Below, piece after piece: positions 1 to 6,338 of a DNA stretch of 18,783 nt (positions are counted from its first letter, which is position 1; the number at the start of each line of letters is the position of its first letter). The notes under the pieces are model-generated. The model saw only the letters and a program-made list of their open reading frames with translations. It was not told the DNA's origin and made no database searches. Origin of the DNA: Flavobacteriales bacterium UBA958 (lineage in GTDB: Bacteria > Bacteroidota > Bacteroidia > Flavobacteriales_D > Crocinitomicaceae); contig DBCM01000041.1 of the NCBI GenBank assembly GCA_002293045.1, positions 1 to 18,783 of the forward strand, given 5' to 3'. A program made the translations under genes and the position numbers.

Positions 1-5
1 TTTTG

Positions 6-79
6 TAGCGAGACCGAGAGTTGAACTCGGGACCTTAGGGTTATGAATCCTACGCTCTAACCAACTGAGCTATCTCGCC
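6..79 (-). tRNA. tRNA with anticodon CAT (elongator tRNA-Met most likely)
   Basis: Read on the minus strand, the segment folds into a complete cloverleaf. The acceptor stem GGCGAGA pairs with TCTCGCT (one G-U pair at the end). The D arm is GCTC..GAGC, the anticodon loop is TTCATAA (CAT at 43-45), and the T arm is CCGAG-TTCAACT-CTCGG. The discriminator base is A and the CCA tail is not encoded. The anticodon stem has an A-C mismatch next to the loop. The acceptor stem starts with a G-U pair and the anticodon stem lacks the three G-C pairs of initiators, so this is not fMet. A CAT anticodon could also be the lysidine-modified isoleucine tRNA; elongator Met is favoured but not proven. Confidence 0.95.
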
Positions 80-92
80 ATTTTTGAGAGGG

Positions 93-122
93 CAAATATA
101 CAGATTTTTCATCTTATGCCAA
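93..122 (-). promoter_or_regulatory. Promoter of the tRNA gene (TTG-N19-TATATTTG)
   Basis: On the minus strand a TTG (120-122) is followed after exactly 19 bases by TATATTTG (93-100). This matches the Bacteroidota housekeeping sigma consensus TTG-N19-TAnnTTTG. It ends 13 nt before the first base of the tRNA. The upstream half overlaps the last codons of the oligopeptidase gene (stop at 114-116). Confidence 0.8.
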
Positions 123-1826
123 GGACCTAAGGTAAGAATCTACAAATTCCATCAACTCACCAATGCGTTTTGGACTCAAATCAAAGGTAACGCCTGCCGT
201 TTCATAGATCTCAGGTAAACTCCGTGTATAGCCCAAGGATAAGCCTGCTTTGTATTCTTCAATAGCCTTTGCTTCGTTTTCTAAGCTGTTTTTCCATACG
301 CCGATGGCACCCAGTTGAGCGATACCGTATTCAATGTAATAAAACGGTACCTCATACAAATGCAATTGTCGCTGCCAAGAATTTGCTTGTAAATCCTCAA
401 AACCGGTCCAATCTGTTAATCCGGTGCCAAAGCGCTTACTTAATGCGAGCCATTGCGCGCTTCGTTCTTCCATGCTGTGTGTTGGATTGGTGTAGACCCA
501 ATGCTGAAAGGCATCAATTTGGGCAATCCATGGCAATACCTTAAGAATGTCCTCCAAGTGTTCTTCACGCGCTCTGTAAAGTTCTTCAGGATTCGGATAA
601 AATGCACTCCAGTACTTCATGCTCAGTAATTCCATTGACATCGAGGCTAATTCTGCCGCCTCCGAAGGGATGTTTTTGAATGCCGTTAAGGTTAATTCAC
701 GGTTCAAAAAACTGTGAATGGCATGCCCACCCTCATGGACCATGGTCACCAAGTCCCGATGTAAACCCACAGAATTCATGAAAATAAACGGGACGCCAAT
801 TTCATACAACGGATAGTTGTATCCTCCGGGTGCTTTGCCTTCTTTTGATTCTAAATCTAAATGCCCCATTTCCTTCATCGTATGCAAGCAGTCGCCAAAG
901 TAGGAGTCCATTTGATTGAAGATTTCAATCGTTTTTTCAAGCATTTCATTGCCACTATTAAACGGCTTCAAGGGTTCTTTCCCATCCGGATCCACATCTA
1001 AATCCCAAGGCTTAAAGCTCGATTTACCAAGCTTCTGGAGTTTCTTCTGCTGGATTTCTTTAACCAATGGAACCACCTTCTGTGCTACAGCTTCGTGAAA
1101 ATCAAAACAGGCCTCTTTGGTGTAGTCAAATCGTCCCATGCTTTGAAACATGTAGTCGCGGTAGTTGTCGAAGCCTGCATTCCCAGCTAATTCATGCCGT
1201 TTTTGAATTAAATCGGTGTACAACGCATTCAAGGTATCAATGTCTTGTCGTCTACGTGAAGCAATTTTATGATAAACCTGTGACCTCAAGGCTTCATCTT
1301 GATTTTTCAGATGAACGGATGCTTGCTGCATCGTTAAGTTCTTGCCTTCGTGTTCAATGGTTTGCGCAGCACTAATGCTTCCATATTCTTGGGACTTTTC
1401 GCTCAAATAGGCTTCTATTGCAATGTTTTCTTCCCGAAATAAATCGAGTTGTACGCCTACCGAGCGAAAATAAATGGCATAGGCAGGATCTTCACTTAAT
1501 TTCTTGTGAAAAGCACTTTCCATCATTTTTTTGTTCAAATCATTGGACAGTGGAGCAAGCTTCGGTTGAATCTCTGTGACAAAATAGGTGTACGATTCCG
1601 TAAGTGCCGAGTTGGTGGTATCGATGGACATTTTGATGTATCGCCACGCACCTTCTTCCTCCAAGAAGGCCTCTAATTCACTAACATCAGCCAACCATTT
1701 TTTGTAGCTACCCAGCTCGCTTAGTTCACGCGATAAGAGTTCCTTAAAATAGCCTTCTACGTCTTCAAACGTTTTTAACACGATGTCTTTAGCGATGTAG
1801 CTTCGTTGTATGGTGGGTCTTTTCAT
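114..1826 (-). CDS. M3-family oligoendopeptidase (PepF-like zinc metallopeptidase)
   Basis: A 570-residue protein, normal for the M3B oligoendopeptidase F group, which cleaves short peptides in the cytoplasm. The zinc site is visible: H364-E365-G-G-H368 gives two histidine ligands and the catalytic glutamate. E392 in ELAS, 28 residues after the first histidine, fits the third ligand. No signal peptide or membrane segment is seen, so a cytosolic peptide-recycling role is inferred. The ATG at 1826 is supported by TACTTTTG (1831-1838) ending 4 nt upstream, and no earlier in-frame start is needed. The gene is divergent from the FAD oxidase (81 nt apart), and the CAT tRNA lies immediately downstream on the same strand with its own promoter. 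Substrate range cannot be told from sequence. Confidence 0.93.
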   Translation of the reverse strand: MKRPTIQRSYIAKDIVLKTFEDVEGYFKELLSRELSELGSYKKWLADVSELEAFLEEEGAWRYIKMSIDTTNSALTESYTYFVTEIQPKLAPLSNDLNKKMMESAFHKKLSEDPAYAIYFRSVGVQLDLFREENIAIEAYLSEKSQEYGSISAAQTIEHEGKNLTMQQASVHLKNQDEALRSQVYHKIASRRRQDIDTLNALYTDLIQKRHELAGNAGFDNYRDYMFQSMGRFDYTKEACFDFHEAVAQKVVPLVKEIQQKKLQKLGKSSFKPWDLDVDPDGKEPLKPFNSGNEMLEKTIEIFNQMDSYFGDCLHTMKEMGHLDLESKEGKAPGGYNYPLYEIGVPFIFMNSVGLHRDLVTMVHEGGHAIHSFLNRELTLTAFKNIPSEAAELASMSMELLSMKYWSAFYPNPEELYRAREEHLEDILKVLPWIAQIDAFQHWVYTNPTHSMEERSAQWLALSKRFGTGLTDWTGFEDLQANSWQRQLHLYEVPFYYIEYGIAQLGAIGVWKNSLENEAKAIEEYKAGLSLGYTRSLPEIYETAGVTFDLSPKRIGELMEFVDSYLRSLA

Positions 1827-1830
1827 AATG

Positions 1831-1838
1831 CAAAAGTA
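1831..1838 (-). promoter_or_regulatory. -7 box of the oligopeptidase gene (TACTTTTG)
   Basis: TACTTTTG matches TAnnTTTG and ends only 4 nt before the ATG, so the transcript would start at or next to the start codon. No TTG is found at the expected 19-nt distance upstream, so the -33 half is weak or absent. Confidence 0.6.
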
Positions 1839-1873
1839 ATAAATCTCACATGGCGCGGTAAATTTCTAATCGG

Positions 1874-1903
1874 TTGAACGAACTTATTTTCTAACTACCT
1901 TTG
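1874..1903 (+). promoter_or_regulatory. Promoter of the FAD oxidase gene (TTG-N19-TACCTTTG)
   Basis: TTG at 1874-1876 and TACCTTTG at 1896-1903 are separated by exactly 19 nt, an ideal Bacteroidota promoter. The ATG begins at 1908, only four bases after the box, so the mRNA should be leaderless. Confidence 0.85.
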
Positions 1904-1907
1904 TCGC

Positions 1908-3119
1908 ATGAGTTTTGACATCGCAATCGTAGGTGGAGGGATTGTTGGAGCAGCAACCTTTTATAAGCTGCAGAAAAGAAATCCGTCCTTGAAGTTAGTT
2001 CTTTTTGAAAAGGAGAATTTACTTTCAGATCATCAAACCGGTCATAATTCCGGGGTAATTCATTCCGGACTATATTACAAGCCAGGTTCTCTAAAGGCTC
2101 GAAACTGCATTCAAGGACGTCGAGAGTTAGTTGCCTTCGCTAAAGAATACGGAATACCACATGATGTCTGCGGAAAAGTGGTGGTCGCTACCGAAGAAAA
2201 AGAATTACAATACTTAGAGAAAATCTACCAAACAGGCTTACAAAATGAGATTGAAGGCTTGCGGAAAATCACGCCAGAAGAAGTTAAGGAAATTGAACCC
2301 AATGTGGAATGTATCGCAGGACTACACGTGGCGTGCACGGGAATCATTGATTTTAGAGCAGCAACTGCAAAAATGGTAGAGTTGGCCTTAGCGATTAATC
2401 CGAACTCAAAACTTATGTTGGGCACTGAAGTGCAATCAGTAATGAAAATTGCAGATGGCACCCTTTTTACGACCAATAATGGAGAATTCGAATCCAAGTT
2501 TGCGGTATATTGTGCAGGATTACAAGCGGACCGCTTGGCGCGAAAAGATGGGGTTAAACTAAAGGAGAAGGTCGTTGGTTTTCGAGGAGATTATTACGAA
2601 TTAACGGATCAAGCGAAGCATAAAGTAAAGCACTTGATTTACCCCACGCCAAATCCGGATTTTCCATTTCTTGGCGTCCACTTTACACGCATGACCGACG
2701 GAGAAATTGAGTGTGGTCCGAATGCCGTATTTACCTTTAAGCGCGAAGGATATGGTAAAACAGATTTCTCGCTTCGTGATACCTGGGACGCCTTAACCTA
2801 TAAAGGAACGTGGAAATTATTTTTCTCGAATATGTCCTTCGGTATCAACGAATACCGTCGCGCATTTTCTAAGAAATTATTCCTTAAAACCTTGCAGCGA
2901 ATGATTCCATCCTTAACGATGGACGACATCAAGCCGGGTAGGTCAGGGGTGAGGGCCTTGTTGTTGGCAGAAGACGGCGATACCCGCGATGATTTTAGAA
3001 TTGAGTACCATGGAAATTCAATCCATGTGTTGAATGCGCCATCACCAGCTGCCACAGCTTCCTTAGCCATTGGTGATTACGTGGCCGATGAGGCCGACAA
3101 GCATTTTAAGTTGAAGTAG
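1908..3119 (+). CDS. lhgO: L-2-hydroxyglutarate oxidase/dehydrogenase-like FAD protein
   Basis: A 403-residue flavoprotein of the DAO (D-amino-acid oxidase-like) fold. The dinucleotide-binding loop G9-G-G-I-V-G14 follows the first beta strand. The next block, HQTGHNSGVIHSGLYY at about residues 43-58, and the C-terminal PGRSGVRA block are typical of LhgO, which oxidises L-2-hydroxyglutarate to 2-oxoglutarate and passes electrons to the quinone pool or to oxygen. Length matches the family (about 400 residues). There is no signal peptide, so a cytoplasmic or membrane-peripheral location is expected. It appears monocistronic, with its own strong promoter, and faces mazG across a palindromic repeat region. 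Related FAD oxidases exist, so the exact substrate is inferred from the conserved blocks. Confidence 0.9.
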   Translation: MSFDIAIVGGGIVGAATFYKLQKRNPSLKLVLFEKENLLSDHQTGHNSGVIHSGLYYKPGSLKARNCIQGRRELVAFAKEYGIPHDVCGKVVVATEEKELQYLEKIYQTGLQNEIEGLRKITPEEVKEIEPNVECIAGLHVACTGIIDFRAATAKMVELALAINPNSKLMLGTEVQSVMKIADGTLFTTNNGEFESKFAVYCAGLQADRLARKDGVKLKEKVVGFRGDYYELTDQAKHKVKHLIYPTPNPDFPFLGVHFTRMTDGEIECGPNAVFTFKREGYGKTDFSLRDTWDALTYKGTWKLFFSNMSFGINEYRRAFSKKLFLKTLQRMIPSLTMDDIKPGRSGVRALLLAEDGDTRDDFRIEYHGNSIHVLNAPSPAATASLAIGDYVADEADKHFKLK

Positions 3120-3157
3120 ACGTTCAGACATACAGACGTTCAGACATTAAGAGAATT
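3118..3157. repeat. 8-bp phased AGACnnnn array (left arm)
   Basis: Five consecutive 8-bp units start AGAC or a one-base variant: AGACGTTC (3118), AGACATAC (3126), AGACGTTC (3134), AGACATTA (3142), AGAGAATT (3150). The first unit overlaps the stop codon of the upstream gene. GTCC-phased units follow at 3161 and 3169, in a shifted register. Confidence 0.8.
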
Positions 3158-3207
3158 ATAGTCCAGATGTCCGATAAGACATTAGGCTGTTCCGTTTTAC
3201 TTGCCTT

Positions 3208-3238
3208 CCTTTCGCTTGCGCTAAAGCTATCGCGAAGG
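3208..3238. repeat. Imperfect GC-rich hairpin inside the repeat region
   Basis: CCTTTCGC (3208-3215) is nearly complementary to GCGAAGG (3232-3238), with one bulge. GCG/CGC pairs also occur inside the loop. It is markedly more GC-rich than its surroundings and precedes the larger nested palindromes. Confidence 0.5.
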
Positions 3239-3266
3239 CGCCATAGTATGGAAAGTTATTTTGTTT

Positions 3267-3404
3267 CCCTCCTCAAGGAGGGTTCGCCTAGGCGAAAAGG
3301 GAGGTGACACTCACCAATATCAGACTCCGACTGAGTAGTTGATGACAGTAGATTCTACTTATGTCACCGATTTTTTCGCCTTGGCGAACTCCCCTCAAGG
3401 GGAG
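3267..3404. repeat. Nested palindrome element (two 42-bp inverted arms, four hairpins)
   Basis: The arm at 3267-3308 matches the reverse complement of the arm at 3363-3404 at 31 of 42 positions without gaps. Each arm carries two palindromes of its own. The left arm has CCCTCCTcaAGGAGGG (7-bp stem) and the perfect 14-bp palindrome TTCGCCTAGGCGAA. The right arm has TTCGCCttGGCGAA and CTCCCCTcaAGGGGAG (7-bp stem). The 54-bp centre contains GTGA/TCAC and TCAG/CTGA short inverted pairs and has no coding potential. It resembles REP/BIME or MITE-type units. Since it lies between convergent lhgO and mazG, it may also terminate transcription in both directions. Confidence 0.85.
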
Positions 3405-3421
3405 AAAATGGATTTCTCAAA

Positions 3422-3465
3422 GTCCAAATATCCAGATGTCCAAAAGTCCGAACGTCTAATTGTCC
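3422..3465. repeat. 8-bp phased nnnnGTCC array (right arm)
   Basis: GTCC or a one-base variant recurs exactly every 8 bp at 3422, 3430 (ATCC), 3438, 3446, 3454 (GTCT) and 3462, with variable 4-bp spacers. Read on the minus strand the units become GGACnnnn/AGACnnnn, and the unit AGACGTTC is shared exactly with the left array. The two arrays are therefore in opposite orientation. The array ends 6 bp from the mazG stop codon. Confidence 0.8.
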
Positions 3466-3471
3466 AATATA

Positions 3472-4245
3472 CTATTCCCGCCTAAGGGCTTTCTTCGCCC
3501 GATTCCAATACACATCCATCTCTTCTAAGCTCATTTCAGACAAGGATTTTCCTTCTTTGTTCACTTCTTCTTCCATCCATTGAAATCGGGTAATGAACTT
3601 TTGGTTGGTAACGGAAAGTGCAGATTCTGGCGATAGGTTGATAAAGCGAGCATAATTGACTAAGGAAAACAACAAGTCACCAAACTCTTCTTCTTGTTTT
3701 GCGGATCCAAGTTGAACTTCCGCCTCAAATTCAGCAAGCTCTTCTTTTACTTTCGCCCAAACGTCTTCTTTGTTATCCCATTCAAAACCAATGCCTTTCA
3801 CTTTCTCCTGAATACGCGTGGCTTTAACCAGTGCAGGAAGGGAGGAAGGGACTCCCGAAAGTACGGATTTCTTGCCCTCTTTTAATTTTAACTTTTCCCA
3901 GTTCGCCTTAACTTCTTCTTCACCAGAAACCGTGACATCCCCATAAATATGCGGATGGCGGTGAACCAATTTGTCGCAAATTCCATTCAGTACCTCGGTC
4001 ACGTCAAACGCACCAACTTCAGATCCGAGTTTGCTATAGAAAACCATGTGAAGAAAAAGGTCACCAATTTCTCCTTTAATTTCTTGTAAGTCATTCTTGG
4101 TGATCGCATCGGCCAGTTCATAGGTTTCCTCTATGGTTAGATTTCTAAGCGTTTCAAAGGTTTGCTTTTGGTCCCACGGACATTGTTCACGAAGTTCATC
4201 CATGATGGTTAGTAAGCGTTCAAAGGCGATTAGTCGTTTATCCAT
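3472..4245 (-). CDS. mazG: Nucleoside triphosphate pyrophosphohydrolase MazG
   Basis: A 257-residue, two-domain all-alpha NTP-PPase, close to the E. coli MazG length. The N-terminal MazG repeat has TIEETYELADAI at about 37-48 and EIGDLF at 59-64, giving the EExxE and ExxD metal-binding acidic residues. The second repeat has KEELAEFE at 167-174 and EEFGDLLF at 186-193. It hydrolyses NTPs/dNTPs to NMPs, acting as house-cleaning and as a modulator of stringent-response signalling in E. coli. The ATG at 4245 is preferred over a TTG two codons upstream, because that TTG is part of the TACATTTG promoter box. It is divergent from the PagL-like gene (58 nt apart) and convergent with lhgO. Confidence 0.94.
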   Translation of the reverse strand: MDKRLIAFERLLTIMDELREQCPWDQKQTFETLRNLTIEETYELADAITKNDLQEIKGEIGDLFLHMVFYSKLGSEVGAFDVTEVLNGICDKLVHRHPHIYGDVTVSGEEEVKANWEKLKLKEGKKSVLSGVPSSLPALVKATRIQEKVKGIGFEWDNKEDVWAKVKEELAEFEAEVQLGSAKQEEEFGDLLFSLVNYARFINLSPESALSVTNQKFITRFQWMEEEVNKEGKSLSEMSLEEMDVYWNRAKKALRRE

Positions 4246-4248
4246 GTA

Positions 4249-4256
4249 CAAATGTA
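4249..4256 (-). promoter_or_regulatory. -7 box of mazG (TACATTTG)
   Basis: TACATTTG fits TAnnTTTG and ends 3 nt before the ATG, implying a leaderless mRNA. No clear TTG sits 17-23 nt upstream. Confidence 0.6.
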
Positions 4257-4289
4257 ACGCGATTGCGTGATTTGAATCATTAGCTTTAT

Positions 4290-4297
4290 TAACTTTG
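4290..4297 (+). promoter_or_regulatory. -7 box of the PagL-like gene (TAACTTTG)
   Basis: TAACTTTG fits TAnnTTTG and ends 6 nt before the ATG at 4304. The nearest TTG motifs give spacers of 15 and 24 nt rather than 19, so the -33 half is uncertain. This is probably the promoter for the four-gene run up to xth. Confidence 0.55.
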
Positions 4298-4303
4298 TTT
4301 TGT

Positions 4304-5407
4304 ATGCGATTAAATTTTCTTTTTTTAATTCTTGTGCTTTCATCGGCAAGTATGGCGCAAACGAATTTTGAGCATGCGATTGAGTACCGGCAAAAACTAG
4401 GGTTCTTAGCAGCACATCGGGGAGTTATGGCTCACATGCCTAAAAATCTTGCGTGGGCAGGGGAGTTAAGTTACGTGCTTCGTTCCCGCGGACATAAAGC
4501 TTACCAACGTGCATACAATTATCCGACATTTGGTGGTACCTTGTTTTATGGTCAGGTTGGAAACCAAGCAATTTTCGGGAATTACCTCGGAGCCTATGGT
4601 TACACGGAATTACCTATGATTTCATTTCGAAATTATCGCATGGATTTTAAATTCGGTTTGGGGCTAGGGTATACGAATCGCCCATATGATCCCATTGATA
4701 ATCCACTCAACGTGGCGATTGCTACAAAAATTAATGGGTTAATGTGCTTGGCAATAAAAAGTACCTATCAATATAAAAAGAACGCGTTTAATGTTGGAAT
4801 TGATATCACGCATTTCAGTAACGCCGCGTGGAAGGTGCCTAATTTTGGTATAAATATGCCCTTTCTCTCGGTTGGCTATGCGCGAACAATCGTTCCGCTG
4901 GATAAAAATTGGTTCGACCCATATGAAGGCGAAGCCAAGACGCCAATGAATCTTGCGTACAAGCAATGGTATTACAGCGTTACCGCCATTTTAAGCGGCA
5001 AGCAAATGATGCCTATTGGTGGACGAAGATATCCAGTATATGCCCTAAATTTCTCAGCCAAGCATTTTTTTGGACATAAAGCAGGACTTGAATTAGCCTT
5101 GGATTTAATATCCAAGCAAGCCATAATGGATTACCAGCCGTATATTGTGAAATCTCAACTCGATATTTTACAAGCGGGTGCCTATGCAGCCTACTTAGTG
5201 CCATTAGATCGGTTTCATTTTGTGTTTGGTATGGGAGCCTATTTGCGCGATAAGTATAGTCCTGAAGACCCCTTGTATCACCGCATTGGCGCACGGTATT
5301 ATCTCAAGAATGGATTGCTTTTGAATCTTACCTTGAAAACCCATTGGGCCAGGGCGGATTATTTGGAGTATGGAATTGGATACACCTTTAATTATAGAAC
5401 TAGATGA
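4304..5407 (+). CDS. PagL-like acyloxyacyl hydrolase family outer-membrane beta-barrel
   Basis: A 367-residue protein with a clear signal peptide (hydrophobic residues 5-16, probable cleavage after S-M-A18) and alternating aromatic/glycine-rich strands expected of an outer-membrane barrel. The stretch H170-F-S172-N-A resembles the HxSN active-site block of PagL lipid A 3-O-deacylase, and the following V-P-N-F-G-I-N segment is typical of Bacteroidota proteins annotated as acyloxyacyl hydrolases. It is inferred to trim acyl chains from lipid A at the cell surface. It is longer than PagL itself (about 150-170 residues), and the acidic member of the H-S-E triad is not obvious: there is no Asp or Glu in the 20 residues after S172. 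The ATG at 4304 gives the proper signal peptide; a TTG three codons upstream belongs to the promoter. It overlaps the next gene by 4 nt (ATGA). Confidence 0.75.
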   Translation: MRLNFLFLILVLSSASMAQTNFEHAIEYRQKLGFLAAHRGVMAHMPKNLAWAGELSYVLRSRGHKAYQRAYNYPTFGGTLFYGQVGNQAIFGNYLGAYGYTELPMISFRNYRMDFKFGLGLGYTNRPYDPIDNPLNVAIATKINGLMCLAIKSTYQYKKNAFNVGIDITHFSNAAWKVPNFGINMPFLSVGYARTIVPLDKNWFDPYEGEAKTPMNLAYKQWYYSVTAILSGKQMMPIGGRRYPVYALNFSAKHFFGHKAGLELALDLISKQAIMDYQPYIVKSQLDILQAGAYAAYLVPLDRFHFVFGMGAYLRDKYSPEDPLYHRIGARYYLKNGLLLNLTLKTHWARADYLEYGIGYTFNYRTR

Positions 5408-6138
5408 AGTGGTTTAATCTATTGATATTGATAGCTTTAATTAGTTCTTGTAAAAAGCCTGAGCAACGAGCGTGTTTTAAGAAATCCGGTGAGTTTTCGG
5501 GTAGGATTTATGAGTTCGGGTCCTTTAATCAGTTGCAATTAAAAGAGCATCTTACGTACAAATTGGTTCAAGATTCAACCAATAAGGTACTTGTTCGAGG
5601 GGGGAGTAATTTGTTGAACTTTGTAGAGGTGATGGGTGAAAATGGGGTGCTTACCATTGAGAATAAAAATCGATGTAATTATTTAAGGTCCTATGAAATT
5701 CCGGAAGTTGAAATTCATTACACCAAGCTTATCAATATTTTGTTTGAAGGAACAGAGCGTCTTTACAATGAGGATACTTTGATTACCGATTATTTAACCT
5801 TAACACTCCGTGACGGTGCCGGACATATGGACTTGAACGTTCAGGCCATTGATGTAAATGCCATCAATACGCACGGTTGGGGTAGATTAACCTTGAGAGG
5901 TGAAACACAAACACTCCGTGGTAATCTCATGGGGGATGGAACCTTTGATTTTAGTCAGATAACTTCAACCAATCAAGTGAAGTTGATTACGTCTTCCTCT
6001 GTGGATCAGCAAGTAAATGCTGCAGGCATTCCCTTGAGTGTGGAATTGAATGGGATCGGTAATGTCTACTATTACGGACAGCCTTCGCTTATTAATACGG
6101 TTCAATACGGGTCGGGTAAATTAATTAAAAAGCAATAA
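5404..6138 (+). CDS. Lipoprotein with GIN-type (DUF2807) beta-helix domain
   Basis: A 244-residue lipoprotein. The N-terminus has a short hydrophobic signal ending in I-S-S-C16, a lipobox, followed by K-K-P. The rest (about 37-230) is rich in short beta strands with the F-x-x-L-x-L, GxGxL and RGxG-like turns of the GIN domain (DUF2807, 'putative auto-transporter adhesin head'), a right-handed beta-helix common in Bacteroidota. Its biochemical role is unknown; an envelope structural or ligand-binding role is a guess. It starts within the stop of the PagL-like gene (4-nt overlap) and its TAA shares one base with the next ATG, so translational coupling and a common envelope context are likely. 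Confidence 0.82.
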   Translation: MKWFNLLILIALISSCKKPEQRACFKKSGEFSGRIYEFGSFNQLQLKEHLTYKLVQDSTNKVLVRGGSNLLNFVEVMGENGVLTIENKNRCNYLRSYEIPEVEIHYTKLINILFEGTERLYNEDTLITDYLTLTLRDGAGHMDLNVQAIDVNAINTHGWGRLTLRGETQTLRGNLMGDGTFDFSQITSTNQVKLITSSSVDQQVNAAGIPLSVELNGIGNVYYYGQPSLINTVQYGSGKLIKKQ

Positions 6139-6338
6139 TGGAATTTTTGCAATATTTTTCGATTTTTGAAGCACTCATCTTGTTTTCCTTCCTAGCGATT
6201 ATTGGATTGCTGTTTGTTTTTATCCGGAAACGTGCAAAGCGTCCCTTACACGATGATGCCATGTTGGATGCAGACATGGATGATAATTCAGAAGGTTGGT
6301 TGAGAAGATTGTGGAATAACTTTTTAAAATTCTTTTAA
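6138..6338 (+). CDS. Small single-helix membrane protein, unknown function
   Basis: A 66-residue protein. One strongly hydrophobic helix (about 12-30) is followed by R-K-R-A-K-R, which places the C-terminus inside the cell. An acidic patch (about 39-51) and a C-terminal amphipathic W-L-R-R-L-W-N-N-F-L-K-F-F segment follow. No family is recognised. It is accepted as real because its start and stop each share one base with the neighbouring reading frames (TAATG on both sides), giving a gap-free run of genes, and because the helix-plus-charge pattern is protein-like. Confidence 0.7.
   Translation: MEFLQYFSIFEALILFSFLAIIGLLFVFIRKRAKRPLHDDAMLDADMDDNSEGWLRRLWNNFLKFF

Noticed and set aside
3118..3465. 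Periodic arrays considered as a CRISPR
   Set aside because: Constant part is only 4 bp with 4-bp spacers, far too short for CRISPR repeats and spacers, and no cas genes are present.
3120..3471. Insertion sequence remnant with transposase
   Set aside because: No open frame of useful length or transposase-like residues in the 350-nt gap; only repeats and palindromes are seen.
4246..4303. TTG start codons giving slightly longer mazG (4251) and PagL-like (4295) products
   Set aside because: Both TTGs are the last bases of TAnnTTTG promoter boxes; the ATGs at 4245 and 4304 follow directly and give normal N-termini.
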